Assembly (NCBI GenBank): GCA_965220835.1
Contig: OZ244842.1
Location: forward strand, 1,116,001 to 1,180,000
Length of the DNA stretch: 64,000 bases
Direction of reading: 5' to 3'
Source: Azophilus sp965220835
GTDB lineage: Bacteria; Pseudomonadota; Gammaproteobacteria; Pseudomonadales; Azotimanducaceae
The notes below the pieces were generated by a model. The model was not told the origin of the DNA, made no database searches, and saw only the letters and a program-made list of their open reading frames with translations. Made by a program: the position numbers and the translations under genes. Below, piece by piece: positions 24,490 through 32,320 of this stretch; the stretch's first letter is position 1, and the number at the start of each line of letters is the position of its first letter.

Positions 24490-25256
24490 CCCGCGGCGCC
24501 TGAGAGCTTTTCCCGAGCCGAAAGGCGCCGCCTGAACCACTGCGGCACGGTCGTGCGCGCGTGCTCCAAGTCCTTGCGGTCGTCAATCTCGCACCAATCA
24601 TGGCTGCCGGTGGTGACGATGCCGACGTAGCCTTGGGCGGCCAATGCGTCGATTGCGGACAGGTACCAGCGGCCGAGGGTGGACTCCACCGCCATCATGG
24701 ACTCAAGCCGCTCCCGAAAAAGCCGGGGTCCGTCGCCTCGGAAGCGGATCATGCCGATGGACTCGCCATGAACCTCACCGGCGGGCAGCTTCTTGTCCAC
24801 CTGCTTGAGTTCATTGCCGGAGACGATCACCTTCATGTCGTCATCGTCATAGCCGTCCTTGACGTTGGTCACCAAGGTGATGGGATGTTCGTCCGGGCTG
24901 TTGATCAGCCGGGCGAAGATCTCGGGCTCGAACAGGGTGTCACCGTTGACGATGACGAAGGGGTCGGTCATTTCATGGCGCACCACCCAGCAGGTGCCGA
25001 GATTGTCGCAGTGGGCGTAGAAGGGGTTGTGCGCCGTACGCACGTTCAGTCTGGTGTAGCCGTCAATGAGCTGGCCGATGAGCCCGGCCCGAAAGCCCGT
25101 GGCCACCACCACTTCCGTGGCCCCAGCGGCCGCAAAGGCTTCCAACTGCCAGCCGAGCACGGTCTTTTCGCCCAGCATCAGGGCACACTTCGGCCGGTCC
25201 TCAGTCAATGGCAAGAGCCGCTTGCCCTGACCGGCGGCTAGAACGATCACTTTCAT
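24486..25256 (-). CDS. LicC-like sugar/choline-phosphate nucleotidyltransferase
   Basis: A 256-residue NTP transferase. The N-terminal signature LAAGQGKRLLPLTEDRPK binds NTP; VNGDTLFEPEIF contains a metal-binding Asp; and DWCEIDDRKDLEHA matches the C-terminal 'EIDxxxDL' feature of LicC-type phosphocholine cytidylyltransferases. It would activate a phospho-alcohol or sugar-phosphate as an NDP derivative in the cytoplasm. It points the same way as the lipid-type operon at 26.7-30.2 kb but is separated from it by the plus-strand HigBA module. The exact substrate is not decided. Confidence 0.8.
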   Translation of the reverse strand: MKVIVLAAGQGKRLLPLTEDRPKCALMLGEKTVLGWQLEAFAAAGATEVVVATGFRAGLIGQLIDGYTRLNVRTAHNPFYAHCDNLGTCWVVRHEMTDPFVIVNGDTLFEPEIFARLINSPDEHPITLVTNVKDGYDDDDMKVIVSGNELKQVDKKLPAGEVHGESIGMIRFRGDGPRLFRERLESMMAVESTLGRWYLSAIDALAAQGYVGIVTTGSHDWCEIDDRKDLEHARTTVPQWFRRRLSAREKLSGAAG

Positions 25257-25341
25257 CGCGCTAGTTTACTTGAATTCCTCGGCCACGGTGGCGCGGCCAC
25301 GGTGGCGTTGCTCCCGAAATGGGAACATGATGGTTGCTCCG

Positions 25342-25647
25342 ATGAGGGTCATCGCCAAGTCTCGGCTGCGCAGGTTTTGGGAAAGCAGCCCGAGGCATGC
25401 GGATGCCGAAAGACAGATGTCCGAGTGGCACAACTTCTGCGCCCGGGCAAAGTGGAATTCACCGCATGAGCTGAAGGCCGATCTACGAAGTGCGAGCATT
25501 CTGAAAGACCACCGTGTCGTTTTTAACGTCTGCGGCAACAAGTATCGAATAGTGGCGCTGATCGACTATGAGCGCCACGGGATGCTGATCCGCTTCGTCG
25601 GAACCCACGTGCAGTACGACGCCCTAGAGGACATTGAGAGCATTTGA
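25342..25647 (+). CDS. higB: HigB-like type II toxin (mRNA interferase)
   Basis: A protein of about 101 residues from ATG 25342, beginning MRVIAKSRLRRFWE and containing DHRVVFNVCGNKYRIVALID and FVGTHVQYD, the hallmark segments of the HigB/RelE-superfamily subgroup with toxin encoded first. Such toxins cleave mRNA on the ribosome. The antitoxin gene follows immediately. In-frame ATGs at 25327 and 25330 are possible alternatives, as no strong SD decides. The module sits between two minus-strand genes that may once have been contiguous. Confidence 0.82.
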   Translation: MRVIAKSRLRRFWESSPRHADAERQMSEWHNFCARAKWNSPHELKADLRSASILKDHRVVFNVCGNKYRIVALIDYERHGMLIRFVGTHVQYDALEDIESI

Positions 25648-25655
25648 AGCCGACC

Positions 25656-26006
25656 ATGAACATCAAGCCCATTAAAAGCGACCTTGACTTGGACCGTGCG
25701 CTAGAGCGCATCGATGATTTGTGGGGAGCGAAACCCGGTACCGCGAAAGGTGACGAACTCGACATCCTGATGCTCTTGGTCGAGAAATACGAAGATGAGC
25801 GCTTTCCGATTCCGGCTTCCAATCCGATTGAAGCCATCAAGTTTCTGATGGAACAGAATGCCTTGACCCGGACGGATCTGGAACCCTACATCGGCGCACG
25901 CGGGCGGGTGTCGGAGGTGCTGAACGGCAAGCGCAGCCTGACGCTGCCGATGATCAAGCGACTGCACGAAGGCTTGAAGATTCCCTACGAAAGCCTCATT
26001 CAGTAG
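25656..26006 (+). CDS. higA: HigA-like antitoxin (XRE-type helix-turn-helix)
   Basis: A 116-residue antitoxin. The C-terminal half has an HTH pattern (LEPYIGARGRVSEVLNGKRS), and PASNPIEAIKFLMEQ is typical of the HigA group paired with toxin-first HigB. It should neutralise HigB and repress the operon. The upstream TTG at 25644 overlaps the toxin stop and could be a coupled start; ATG 25656 is chosen as the standard one. Its 3' end overlaps the convergent GMC remnant by 7 bp. Confidence 0.85.
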   Translation: MNIKPIKSDLDLDRALERIDDLWGAKPGTAKGDELDILMLLVEKYEDERFPIPASNPIEAIKFLMEQNALTRTDLEPYIGARGRVSEVLNGKRSLTLPMIKRLHEGLKIPYESLIQ

Positions 26007-26706
26007 GCGCTGCACGAACGCAGGCGCCACTCCAGCAAGTGCGCTTTCAAGCGGTGCGCCAAGGCCAGTATGGTGAGGGTTGGGTTGGCCCAGCCGGCGG
26101 TGGGGAACACGGAACTGCCCAGCACGTAAAGGTCGGGGTAGCCGTGAACCGCGCAGTTGGTATCAACCACGCCATGGGCAGGGTCGGTGCTCATGCGGGT
26201 GGTGCCCGCGTGGTGATAGCCGCCGATGGGGTGGTTGCCCACCGTGCCGTCAACGGGCCAGTCGAGGCCGGTTTCCTCAAGCCAAGGCGACGGCTCTAGT
26301 ACGCCTAAGTCGAGGCGCGTTAGCTCGTCATTCAGGGCGCGGGCCAGTTCCCTGAGGGTGTGCTTGTCCTGGTCGCCGAGCCGCCAATCCAGGTTCGCCT
26401 TGGGGCAGCCCAGTTCGTCCTTGGCCGTGGACAGCACCACGCGGCTGGCGGGGTTGGGCGCCTGCTCAGCGCGGATCATGACGCTCAGTTGGAAGTCCTG
26501 CTGGCCTGTGCGTCCTGACGCTGGCAGATGCATGAGGCCGCGGGTGACCAGCGGCCGCCCCAGATGTTGGTGGTGCCGCCGAAGAACCGCAGGCGGCTGT
26601 CCTCAAGCGGATAGTAGGCCGCGCCGACGTTCTCGCCAACGCCGATGATGCACACATCCGCTACGTCCGTGCGCGGTGCGGCGGTGCGCGCAAAGTCAGT
26701 CAGCAC
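26000..26706 (-). pseudogene. GMC oxidoreductase remnant with internal deletions
   Basis: Two out-of-frame pieces of one GMC-type flavoprotein. The N-terminal piece (from 26706) starts a Rossmann strand DVADVCIIG but jumps directly to YYPLEDSRLRFFGGTTN, losing most of the FAD motif. The C-terminal piece (26533 to 26000) has RAEQAPNPASR, GGYHHAGTTRMS and GSSVFPTAGWANPTLTI, the usual GMC end. Most of the substrate domain, normally a few hundred residues, is missing between them. It overlaps the upstream hydroxylase gene by 11 bp, showing it was the last gene of that operon. It cannot make a functional enzyme as read. Confidence 0.85.
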
Positions 26707-27472
26707 GGTTGCGCGAGCCTTGGTTCCAGCGCTTGATGTTGGCCAGCGGGCGCTTGACGTAGGCGGTGGCGCGAAACAGGGACAGCACCAGCCTCAGGCA
26801 ATGCGTTCCCGCGCGGTCCAAGGGGCGTTCCACGTCCAGGAACAGCACCACGCGGGATTCAGCGGTGTCATTGCGCACTTCGTGTTCGTAGGTGTCATCA
26901 AACAGCAGGCAGCGGCCATGGTCCCAGTGACGCACTTGATCGCCCACCCGAATCCAGCAGTCCGCCGCGTTTTCCGGAATCCGCAAGCCCAGGTGGCAAC
27001 GCACCAAGGCCTTGGTCGGGCCCCGGTGGGGAGGAATGTGGTAGCCGGGGGCCAGAATGGAGAACCAAGCGTTCTGCACGCCCGGCAGGGCATCGATGAG
27101 CGCGGCGGTGTGCGGGCAAGCGGCGCAGTTGTCGTCGATTCGATGGCCAAACACGCGCATCACGAACGTCTTCCAGTTGTCTCCCTTGGAGATGCGGACC
27201 TGGTCAGGCGACATTTCATGGAAGGTGGGTATGTCTTGGGGATGGCGCATGATGGCGTCGAGTTCGGTGCGGATGGCCGCGGTTTCGGCTTCCAGCTTGG
27301 GCACCCACGAAAAGGCGCTGCGGTCAATGAAGGGCGTGGTGGCAACTTGCGAGTGGCGGGCCAGAAAGGCGTCCAAGGTGCGCATGACCACTTTGCCGAA
27401 GCGGATTGCCAAGCGCGGCTTGGGCTGGCCGTCATTCGTGCCGGTGTTGGGGTCGTTCACAGCGTCAGCCAT
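26696..27472 (-). CDS. Aspartyl/asparaginyl beta-hydroxylase (AspH/LpxO-like) family protein
   Basis: A 258-residue Fe(II)/2-oxoglutarate oxygenase. The family core is clear: ILAPGYHIPPHRGPTKALVR with an iron-binding His, HLGLRIP, and DDTYEHEVRN followed by RVVLFLDVERPL with the second His and the 2OG-binding Arg. Relatives hydroxylate peptide Asp/Asn or, for LpxO, the acyl chain of lipid A. Neighbouring lipid kinase and acyltransferase-like genes favour a lipid substrate. It overlaps the lipid-kinase gene by 16 bp. No signal peptide. Confidence 0.85.
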   Translation of the reverse strand: MADAVNDPNTGTNDGQPKPRLAIRFGKVVMRTLDAFLARHSQVATTPFIDRSAFSWVPKLEAETAAIRTELDAIMRHPQDIPTFHEMSPDQVRISKGDNWKTFVMRVFGHRIDDNCAACPHTAALIDALPGVQNAWFSILAPGYHIPPHRGPTKALVRCHLGLRIPENAADCWIRVGDQVRHWDHGRCLLFDDTYEHEVRNDTAESRVVLFLDVERPLDRAGTHCLRLVLSLFRATAYVKRPLANIKRWNQGSRNRAD

Positions 27473-28302
27473 CGCAAGGGTTCGCTTAAGGAGAGGCGCA
27501 GGGGGCCTCGGTTGTCGAACAGCTCGCCGTCAATGACATAGGGGCCGTCAAGATCGAGTTCCAGTTCGGTGCGGTTGCCGCTGGCGTAGCCTGGTAGCCG
27601 CCCCAAGGACGCATCACCCCTCAGCAGCCGCAGGCTGCGCCGCACCCGGCCCTGGGCTTCGGCAAACACCCAAGTGTTGTGCATCCCCTCACCGCCCCCC
27701 CAGTAGGGGCGGCAGCCAAAGAGCAGCCGGTTCAGGGAGGTGGCGATCATGGCGAACACCTGCCGGGTCTCGCCATTCCATCGGACTGTCTGCAGCTTGC
27801 TGGGGGCCAAGTAGGTCTTTGCGGAGGACCAAGCGGTGCGCAGCGTGGTGCCGAGCTGGCTGCCAGGCCGCACGTGTTGCCAATGGGCCACTCCGAAGCA
27901 CACGGCGCCGAGCCCGAAGAACCAGCCATATTGGCGGCTGTCGGCCTGGTCCACTTGAACCAGCGGCCGGGCGGTGGCCCGGGGCAGGGTGCCGTCCAGC
28001 ATTTCGTCCAGCGCCTTGGCGCACTGGTTGAAGCGCCGATGGCGATTGATGTCCACCGCCGACATGTTGGTGCGCCCCGCGGGAAGCACGGCGATCGGTG
28101 GCAAGGCGCTCGCGGGTGCTTGCGCAAGGGCCTCGGTCAGCGTGCGCTGCAGGGTGCCGTCGCCTCCAGCGAGGACTAGGAGGCTGTGGCGGGACAGTTC
28201 TGGCAGCGGCCCTGAACCGAGCACAAAGCGCTCGCCGCGAAACCTGAACTGGCGTTGCTCAACCCCCGCCTTGGGGTTGGTCAAGAGGAGTGGGGCTGGC
28301 AT
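27457..28302 (-). CDS. Diacylglycerol-kinase-like lipid kinase
   Basis: A 281-residue DAGK catalytic-domain protein. LLLTNPKAG opens the domain and LVLAGGDGTLQRTLTEAL carries the ATP-binding GGDGT motif; the C-terminal beta-sandwich (LELDLDGPYVIDGELFDN) is typical of YegS-like lipid kinases. It would phosphorylate diacylglycerol, ceramide or another lipid alcohol at the inner membrane. Overlaps of 22 bp upstream and 16 bp downstream show tight coupling with an NTP transferase and an AspH-like hydroxylase. Confidence 0.85.
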   Translation of the reverse strand: MPAPLLLTNPKAGVEQRQFRFRGERFVLGSGPLPELSRHSLLVLAGGDGTLQRTLTEALAQAPASALPPIAVLPAGRTNMSAVDINRHRRFNQCAKALDEMLDGTLPRATARPLVQVDQADSRQYGWFFGLGAVCFGVAHWQHVRPGSQLGTTLRTAWSSAKTYLAPSKLQTVRWNGETRQVFAMIATSLNRLLFGCRPYWGGGEGMHNTWVFAEAQGRVRRSLRLLRGDASLGRLPGYASGNRTELELDLDGPYVIDGELFDNRGPLRLSLSEPLRWLTL

Positions 28303-29066
28303 CCCAAGATCCGTTCGGCGATTTCAAGGTCAGCGGCGGAGTCCACATCGATGGCGGCGTGGGGGTCCGGGACGCTCACCCAGTCCACCGTGCAGTTCGT
28401 CGCTTGGGACAGCGCCGCCAATGCGCCATCGACGCTCAGGCGGCCGCAAGCGTAGGCGGTCAAGGTGCGCCAACCCAAGCCCCGCGCGATCCGCCAAGGC
28501 CGCTTGCGATTGGCCTGCACGTCAACCCAGAAGGCGATGGCCGAGGCCGCTTTGGGCCTGTGCAGGTAGAACAGGTTGGTGCCGCAGTAAGCTCCTCCGG
28601 CGAAGCGCAGTTGCGTGCGCTTGAGCCCCGGAAAGTGCTCGGCCACCAAGCGATGGGGCACTAGGCCAACCGTTAAATCGGCGCTCTGAGCGGCTGCCGC
28701 GGCGCAGAAGTTGTCGATGGTGCCTGGCGTTAGCAGGGCGTGGTCCCCCGTGGTCAACAGCAGGGGCCAGTGGTCCAGTTGCTGCGCGGCCCGAAGCGCA
28801 CTCTGGGCTGGTCCCGCCGCCGGCGGGATCCAGTCAAAGTCCCCGTTGGCGAGCAGTTCGGACACCGTGCCCTCATGTTGGCCGTTGCGTTTCTCCGGGC
28901 CCGCCAGCAGGCCGCCGTCAATGGCCTTGGCGCCGCGCAGGGCACCCAATGCCCGAGCCAGCGCCGGCACGCCGGCCACTGGCGTCATGGGCGTCGGCCG
29001 CAGTCCGCCACGCTGTTCACCAGACGGCACGTCAGGCCGGGCTCCCGCCAGCACGATCGCCTTCAT
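28281..29066 (-). CDS. MobA-like NTP transferase domain protein
   Basis: A 261-residue nucleotidyltransferase-fold protein. It begins MKAIVLAGARPDVPSG, a degenerate form of the NTP-binding loop, contains LLLTTGDHALLTPG, with a probable metal Asp, and ends in AIDVDSAADLEIAERIL. The loop differs from canonical LAGGxGxRM, so activity is uncertain. ATG 29066 overlaps the stop of the GNAT gene (ATGA); the longer frame to 29171 lies inside that gene. Its operon position suggests activation of a phospho-head-group or sugar for the same lipid pathway. Confidence 0.72.
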   Translation of the reverse strand: MKAIVLAGARPDVPSGEQRGGLRPTPMTPVAGVPALARALGALRGAKAIDGGLLAGPEKRNGQHEGTVSELLANGDFDWIPPAAGPAQSALRAAQQLDHWPLLLTTGDHALLTPGTIDNFCAAAAAQSADLTVGLVPHRLVAEHFPGLKRTQLRFAGGAYCGTNLFYLHRPKAASAIAFWVDVQANRKRPWRIARGLGWRTLTAYACGRLSVDGALAALSQATNCTVDWVSVPDPHAAIDVDSAADLEIAERILGCQPHSS

Positions 29067-30199
29067 TGGCCCTGCACGAGCGACTTTTGGTAAACGGTGT
29101 AGCGCTTGCTGATCACGCCGCCGATGCGCTCCATGATGGCCCGCATGCCTTTGTTGTCCTCCAGTATCCATGAAGTCTCGGTGGTTATGATGCCATGCCG
29201 AAGGCCGGCTTCGCGGGTTCGGTGGATCAGGCTCATGGCCACGCCGCCGCCAAGCGGGCTGTCATGCAGATGGCGGCGCACGCCCATCAGCGGCACTCGG
29301 GCGCTGGCCGGCAGCCGGACCTTCAGCCGCCACAACAGCTTCGCCCAGCCCCAAGGCAGCAGGCGACCGTTCAAGTCGGCGATGGCTTCGTTGATGTTGG
29401 GCAGCATGACGATGAAGCCCACCGCTTCACCCTCGATTTCAGCCAGCCAGATCAGGTCGTCGGGCACCACCAGCAGGAGCATCTGGCCGAGGTTCTGAAA
29501 CTCCCGCTCGGTGAAGGGGACGAAGCCCCAGTTGCCTGCCCAAGCATCGTTGAAAATGTTGCGCAGCCGTTCCAGGTCCGCGGACTTCTGGTTTCGGTCG
29601 AACGGGCGCAGGGTAATGCGCCGCGCCAGCCGTTGGCGCTGCACGGCGATGGCCCGCGGCTCCTCGTAGGCGGTTACCGCTTCGTAGGCGAGCATGTGCT
29701 GGCAGGGCTGGTAGCCGAGGCCTTCGATGCGCTGGCTGTAGTAGGGACGGGCATGGCCCATCATGAAGTAGGGCGGGGTGTCATAGCCTTCGGTAAGCAG
29801 GCCGATTTCCTGGTTGATGTTCAAGTTGATCGGGCCAATGACCCGCGCCATGCCCCGCTGGCGCAGCCACTGCTCTGCGGTTTCGAACAGGGCGGCAAAG
29901 ATCTCGGGGTCGTCCTCACCCTCGATCAGCCCAAAAAGGCCGGTCCCCTTGCCGTGTTGCGCCTGATGCAGGGCGTCGATCTGGGCGGTGATCCGGCCGA
30001 CGGGGCGGCCGTTGCGCAGGGCAAGCCAAGCCTGCCACTCCAAGTGGTCGAAAACCGGCGACTTCGGGGAGAAGGCCATCAGGCGCTCCATCACCAAGGG
30101 CGGCCGCCAAGCGTCATCGTCCCGGTAGATGGGCCAAGGCACCTTGATGAACGCCTTGAGCAGGCGCTTGTTGTCCACCGGGGTGATTTCGAGGCTCAA
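29063..30199 (-). CDS. GNAT-superfamily acyltransferase-like protein (YghO-like)
   Basis: A 378-residue protein, first gene of a five-gene overlapping operon. The N-terminal part has RPVGRITAQIDALHQ and GLFGLIEGEDDP; the middle has GPINLNINQEIGLLTEGYD, a phrase typical of long GNAT-fold proteins often annotated as N-acetyltransferase or YghO-like; and the C-terminal part has VGFIVMLPNINEA. Bacterial ceramide synthase has also been described as a GNAT-like protein, so an N-acyltransferase role on a lipid base is a reasonable inference but not shown. No membrane segment is obvious. Confidence 0.75.
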   Translation of the reverse strand: MSLEITPVDNKRLLKAFIKVPWPIYRDDDAWRPPLVMERLMAFSPKSPVFDHLEWQAWLALRNGRPVGRITAQIDALHQAQHGKGTGLFGLIEGEDDPEIFAALFETAEQWLRQRGMARVIGPINLNINQEIGLLTEGYDTPPYFMMGHARPYYSQRIEGLGYQPCQHMLAYEAVTAYEEPRAIAVQRQRLARRITLRPFDRNQKSADLERLRNIFNDAWAGNWGFVPFTEREFQNLGQMLLLVVPDDLIWLAEIEGEAVGFIVMLPNINEAIADLNGRLLPWGWAKLLWRLKVRLPASARVPLMGVRRHLHDSPLGGGVAMSLIHRTREAGLRHGIITTETSWILEDNKGMRAIMERIGGVISKRYTVYQKSLVQGQ

Positions 30200-30524
30200 G
30201 GTCCCTCCGCAACGTCACGGGCGATGCGCATTCTACTCGTCTTGCGAGGGCTTGGCTGAAACAGCAGCAATTCTAAGCTTGGCATTTTAGTCAAGGCCTG
30301 AGGGGGTTTCCCCGTTCGAAGCGAGGGCGGGACGCCCTGGAGCCGATCAATGTGCGAGGCCGCAGGCTTTCGGTTTGCTTGAACCCGCTGGGATCCCCCG
30401 GCTCGAGGGCGTCCCGCCCTCGCTCCGAACCACGAGACTCCCTTGGACCCATGCCCGCACCTGAATTTGGGCCATTGCTTGGGTTAAGCTAGGGACTTAC
30501 TCGAAAGGGCCCTGGGGGTGCAGG
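30200..30524. other. Intergenic region with long inverted repeat
   Basis: Divergent gap of 325 bp between the GNAT-led operon and the TauD-like gene. It contains the 31-bp-arm inverted repeat described separately (30315-30429). No coding frame is convincing. Promoters for both divergent units must lie here, but none was placed confidently. Confidence 0.6.
30315..30429. repeat. Long inverted repeat, 31-nt arms (29/31 paired), 53-nt loop
   Basis: Left arm 30315-30345 and right arm 30399-30429 pair over 31 nt with two mismatches; the core is GAGGGCGGGACGCCC and its complement. The loop is 53 nt. Size and geometry resemble the two hairpin elements at 9.8 and 54.1 kb, but the sequence is unrelated. 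It could fold into a stable RNA or DNA cruciform, or be a MITE-like element. Confidence 0.85.
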
Positions 30525-31427
30525 ATGTCGCAGGCGGAGCATGCGGGCGTGAAAGTCACGCGGCTGTCGGGTGCCCTCGGCGCGGAAGTGCGCGGTATTG
30601 ATCTCGCCGTAGCGGGCCCGGAGCAGGCAGAGGCAATTCGGGCCTTGCTGCTGGAACACTTGGTGCTCTTTCTGCCTGGCCAGCGCATCACCGTGGATCA
30701 ACACATCGACTTCGGCCGCCACTTCGGCACCTTGGAATCACACCCCAACCTCAAGAACCCCTTCACTAATCGAGAGGAGCTCTTTGAGCTGGCCGCCAGC
30801 CACGGCGGCATCGCTGACGAGTGGCACACCGACCTCACCTTCCAGGAAAGGCCTGCGCTGATGTCGATTCTGCACATGGTGAAGTGCCCGGACACCGGTG
30901 GCGACACGATGTGGGCCAGCCTCTACGCGGCCTTTGAGGAGCTGTCGCCGCCGATGCAGGACCTCTGCCTCGGCTTGACTGCCCTGCATGACGCCGCACC
31001 CCACAACCGGCCGGACAGCATGACGGTGCACCCGGTGGTGCGGGAACACCCGGAAACCGGGCGCAAGGCGCTCTACGTCAACGAGCACTTCACCCGGCGC
31101 ATCGTGGAGATGAGCGCCGCGGAAAGCGATGCGCTGTTGCGCTATCTCACCAATTGGGTGAAAAGCCCGCGCTTCACCGTGCGCTACCGCTGGACGGAGG
31201 GCACCGTTGCGATCTGGGACAACCGCTGCACTCAGCATTGCGTGCTCAACGACTTCGACAGCGAACGCATCATCCAACGGGTCACGGTGATTGGCGACCA
31301 GCCCCAAGGCGAGCCGCCGCGCTGGCCGCCTTGGCCGCGCCCGGAGCGGCTCTCCGCCACCAGCCGCCATGACCGCCAGCTGTTCAGCTACCTGCGAGCC
31401 AAGGCGTCTGATTCGCCGTCAGCCTAG
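30525..31427 (+). CDS. TauD/TfdA-family 2-oxoglutarate dioxygenase
   Basis: A 300-residue Fe(II)/2OG oxygenase. The iron facial triad is seen as His and Asp in EWHTDLTFQ and the distal His in RCTQHCVLNDF; the 2OG-binding Arg follows in ERIIQRVTVIG. Family enzymes release sulfite from taurine or cleave ether bonds of phenoxyacetates and similar substrates. No sulfonate transporter adjoins it, so the substrate is open; a soxC-like sulfite dehydrogenase lies 33 kb away. It is divergent from the GNAT operon. Confidence 0.92.
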   Translation: MSQAEHAGVKVTRLSGALGAEVRGIDLAVAGPEQAEAIRALLLEHLVLFLPGQRITVDQHIDFGRHFGTLESHPNLKNPFTNREELFELAASHGGIADEWHTDLTFQERPALMSILHMVKCPDTGGDTMWASLYAAFEELSPPMQDLCLGLTALHDAAPHNRPDSMTVHPVVREHPETGRKALYVNEHFTRRIVEMSAAESDALLRYLTNWVKSPRFTVRYRWTEGTVAIWDNRCTQHCVLNDFDSERIIQRVTVIGDQPQGEPPRWPPWPRPERLSATSRHDRQLFSYLRAKASDSPSA

Positions 31428-31500
31428 GCCTTGATGAGTTAGCCGGTCTTCCGGAGCTTAGCGGCCCAGGCTGGTCGGCGCACGCCGGTCGGTGGCGCGC

Positions 31501-31911
31501 TTAGTCCCGAATCTCAGCCGGCTCAGCAGCCTCGATACCGCTTTCGCGCAGAATGGTCAGGGCTTTGCGGTTGAACGTTGCCAGAATCGTTCCGCCGAGG
31601 CTCTCGCCCTGACGGGCGATGGCGCCATCGGCAAAATCGCCACCCGATCTTAAGGCCTTGATGCCAGCCTCCACGGCAGGCCTGTCCGTGGCTACCGTCT
31701 CGACGGCGCAGATGGCTTGAATCGTGTCCGCAACCTGGCTTGCAGTTTGCCGGTAGCTGCGTCTCAAGACCCAAGAGAACTCACAAAAGACCGGTACGGG
31801 AATCGCGAGTACCGTTGCGCGCGTCAGCAGGGCCTCGGCGGCGTCGGCTTGTTCGGTGTCATCTCGCAGCACGGTGCGCAGCAGCACATCAGTGTCGACG
31901 GTAATTCTCAC
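31501..31911 (-). CDS. vapC: PIN-domain toxin (VapC-like)
   Basis: A 136-residue PIN-domain ribonuclease. Conserved acidic residues are visible in VDTDVLLR, FCEFSWVL and GDFADGAIA, with the final FNRKAL motif. It begins with GTG overlapping the antitoxin stop (GTGA), typical of VapBC pairs. It would cleave RNA when the antitoxin is degraded. Downstream is the convergent end of the TauD-like gene. Confidence 0.87.
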   Translation of the reverse strand: MRITVDTDVLLRTVLRDDTEQADAAEALLTRATVLAIPVPVFCEFSWVLRRSYRQTASQVADTIQAICAVETVATDRPAVEAGIKALRSGGDFADGAIARQGESLGGTILATFNRKALTILRESGIEAAEPAEIRD

Positions 31912-32159
31912 CCTTCGCCGGCCCAGCCGGCTGCGGCGGCCTCTTCGATCTCTTCTATCGACAGCCGTTTATCGTTGGATTGCTCCAGCAGTCCAAACAG
32001 GGTGGACGCGGGCTTTCCCGCTTGCGGCCGCATCTCTATGCGATGGTCGTTGAGCAGGTCGACGCTCAGCTTGTCGCCAGGCCGCACTCCCAAGTGCTGG
32101 AGCACGTCCTTTTTGAGCGTGACCTGCCCCTTGGCGGTGACGGTGAGGGCGATGGTCAT
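31908..32159 (-). CDS. vapB: AbrB/MazE-type antitoxin (VapB-like)
   Basis: An 83-residue protein with the swapped-hairpin AbrB signature LTVTAKGQVTLKKDVLQHLG near the N-terminus and an acidic toxin-binding C-terminus. ATG 32159 was selected because homology begins there; the longer frame to 32201 adds unrelated residues, and no clear SD is present. It overlaps vapC by 4 bp and should bind the operon promoter. Confidence 0.85.
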   Translation of the reverse strand: MTIALTVTAKGQVTLKKDVLQHLGVRPGDKLSVDLLNDHRIEMRPQAGKPASTLFGLLEQSNDKRLSIEEIEEAAAAGWAGEG

Positions 32160-32320
32160 GACAAGGAACCCATGCGATAAGAACCTGCGATGGTAAGGCA
32201 ATTGGACCTTACCACCAAGTGTGGGCTGCGTCGCCGAATGTGACTGTTACGCCGCCTTGCGGAACGTCCACACCAAGACGCTGGGGGTGCAATGAGAAAG
32301 GGACGCTTGCTTGGTATGGG

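Noticed and set aside
29195..30259. 354-codon plus-strand frame opposite the GNAT gene
   Set aside because: Antisense shadow; the GNAT gene shows operon overlaps and family segments.
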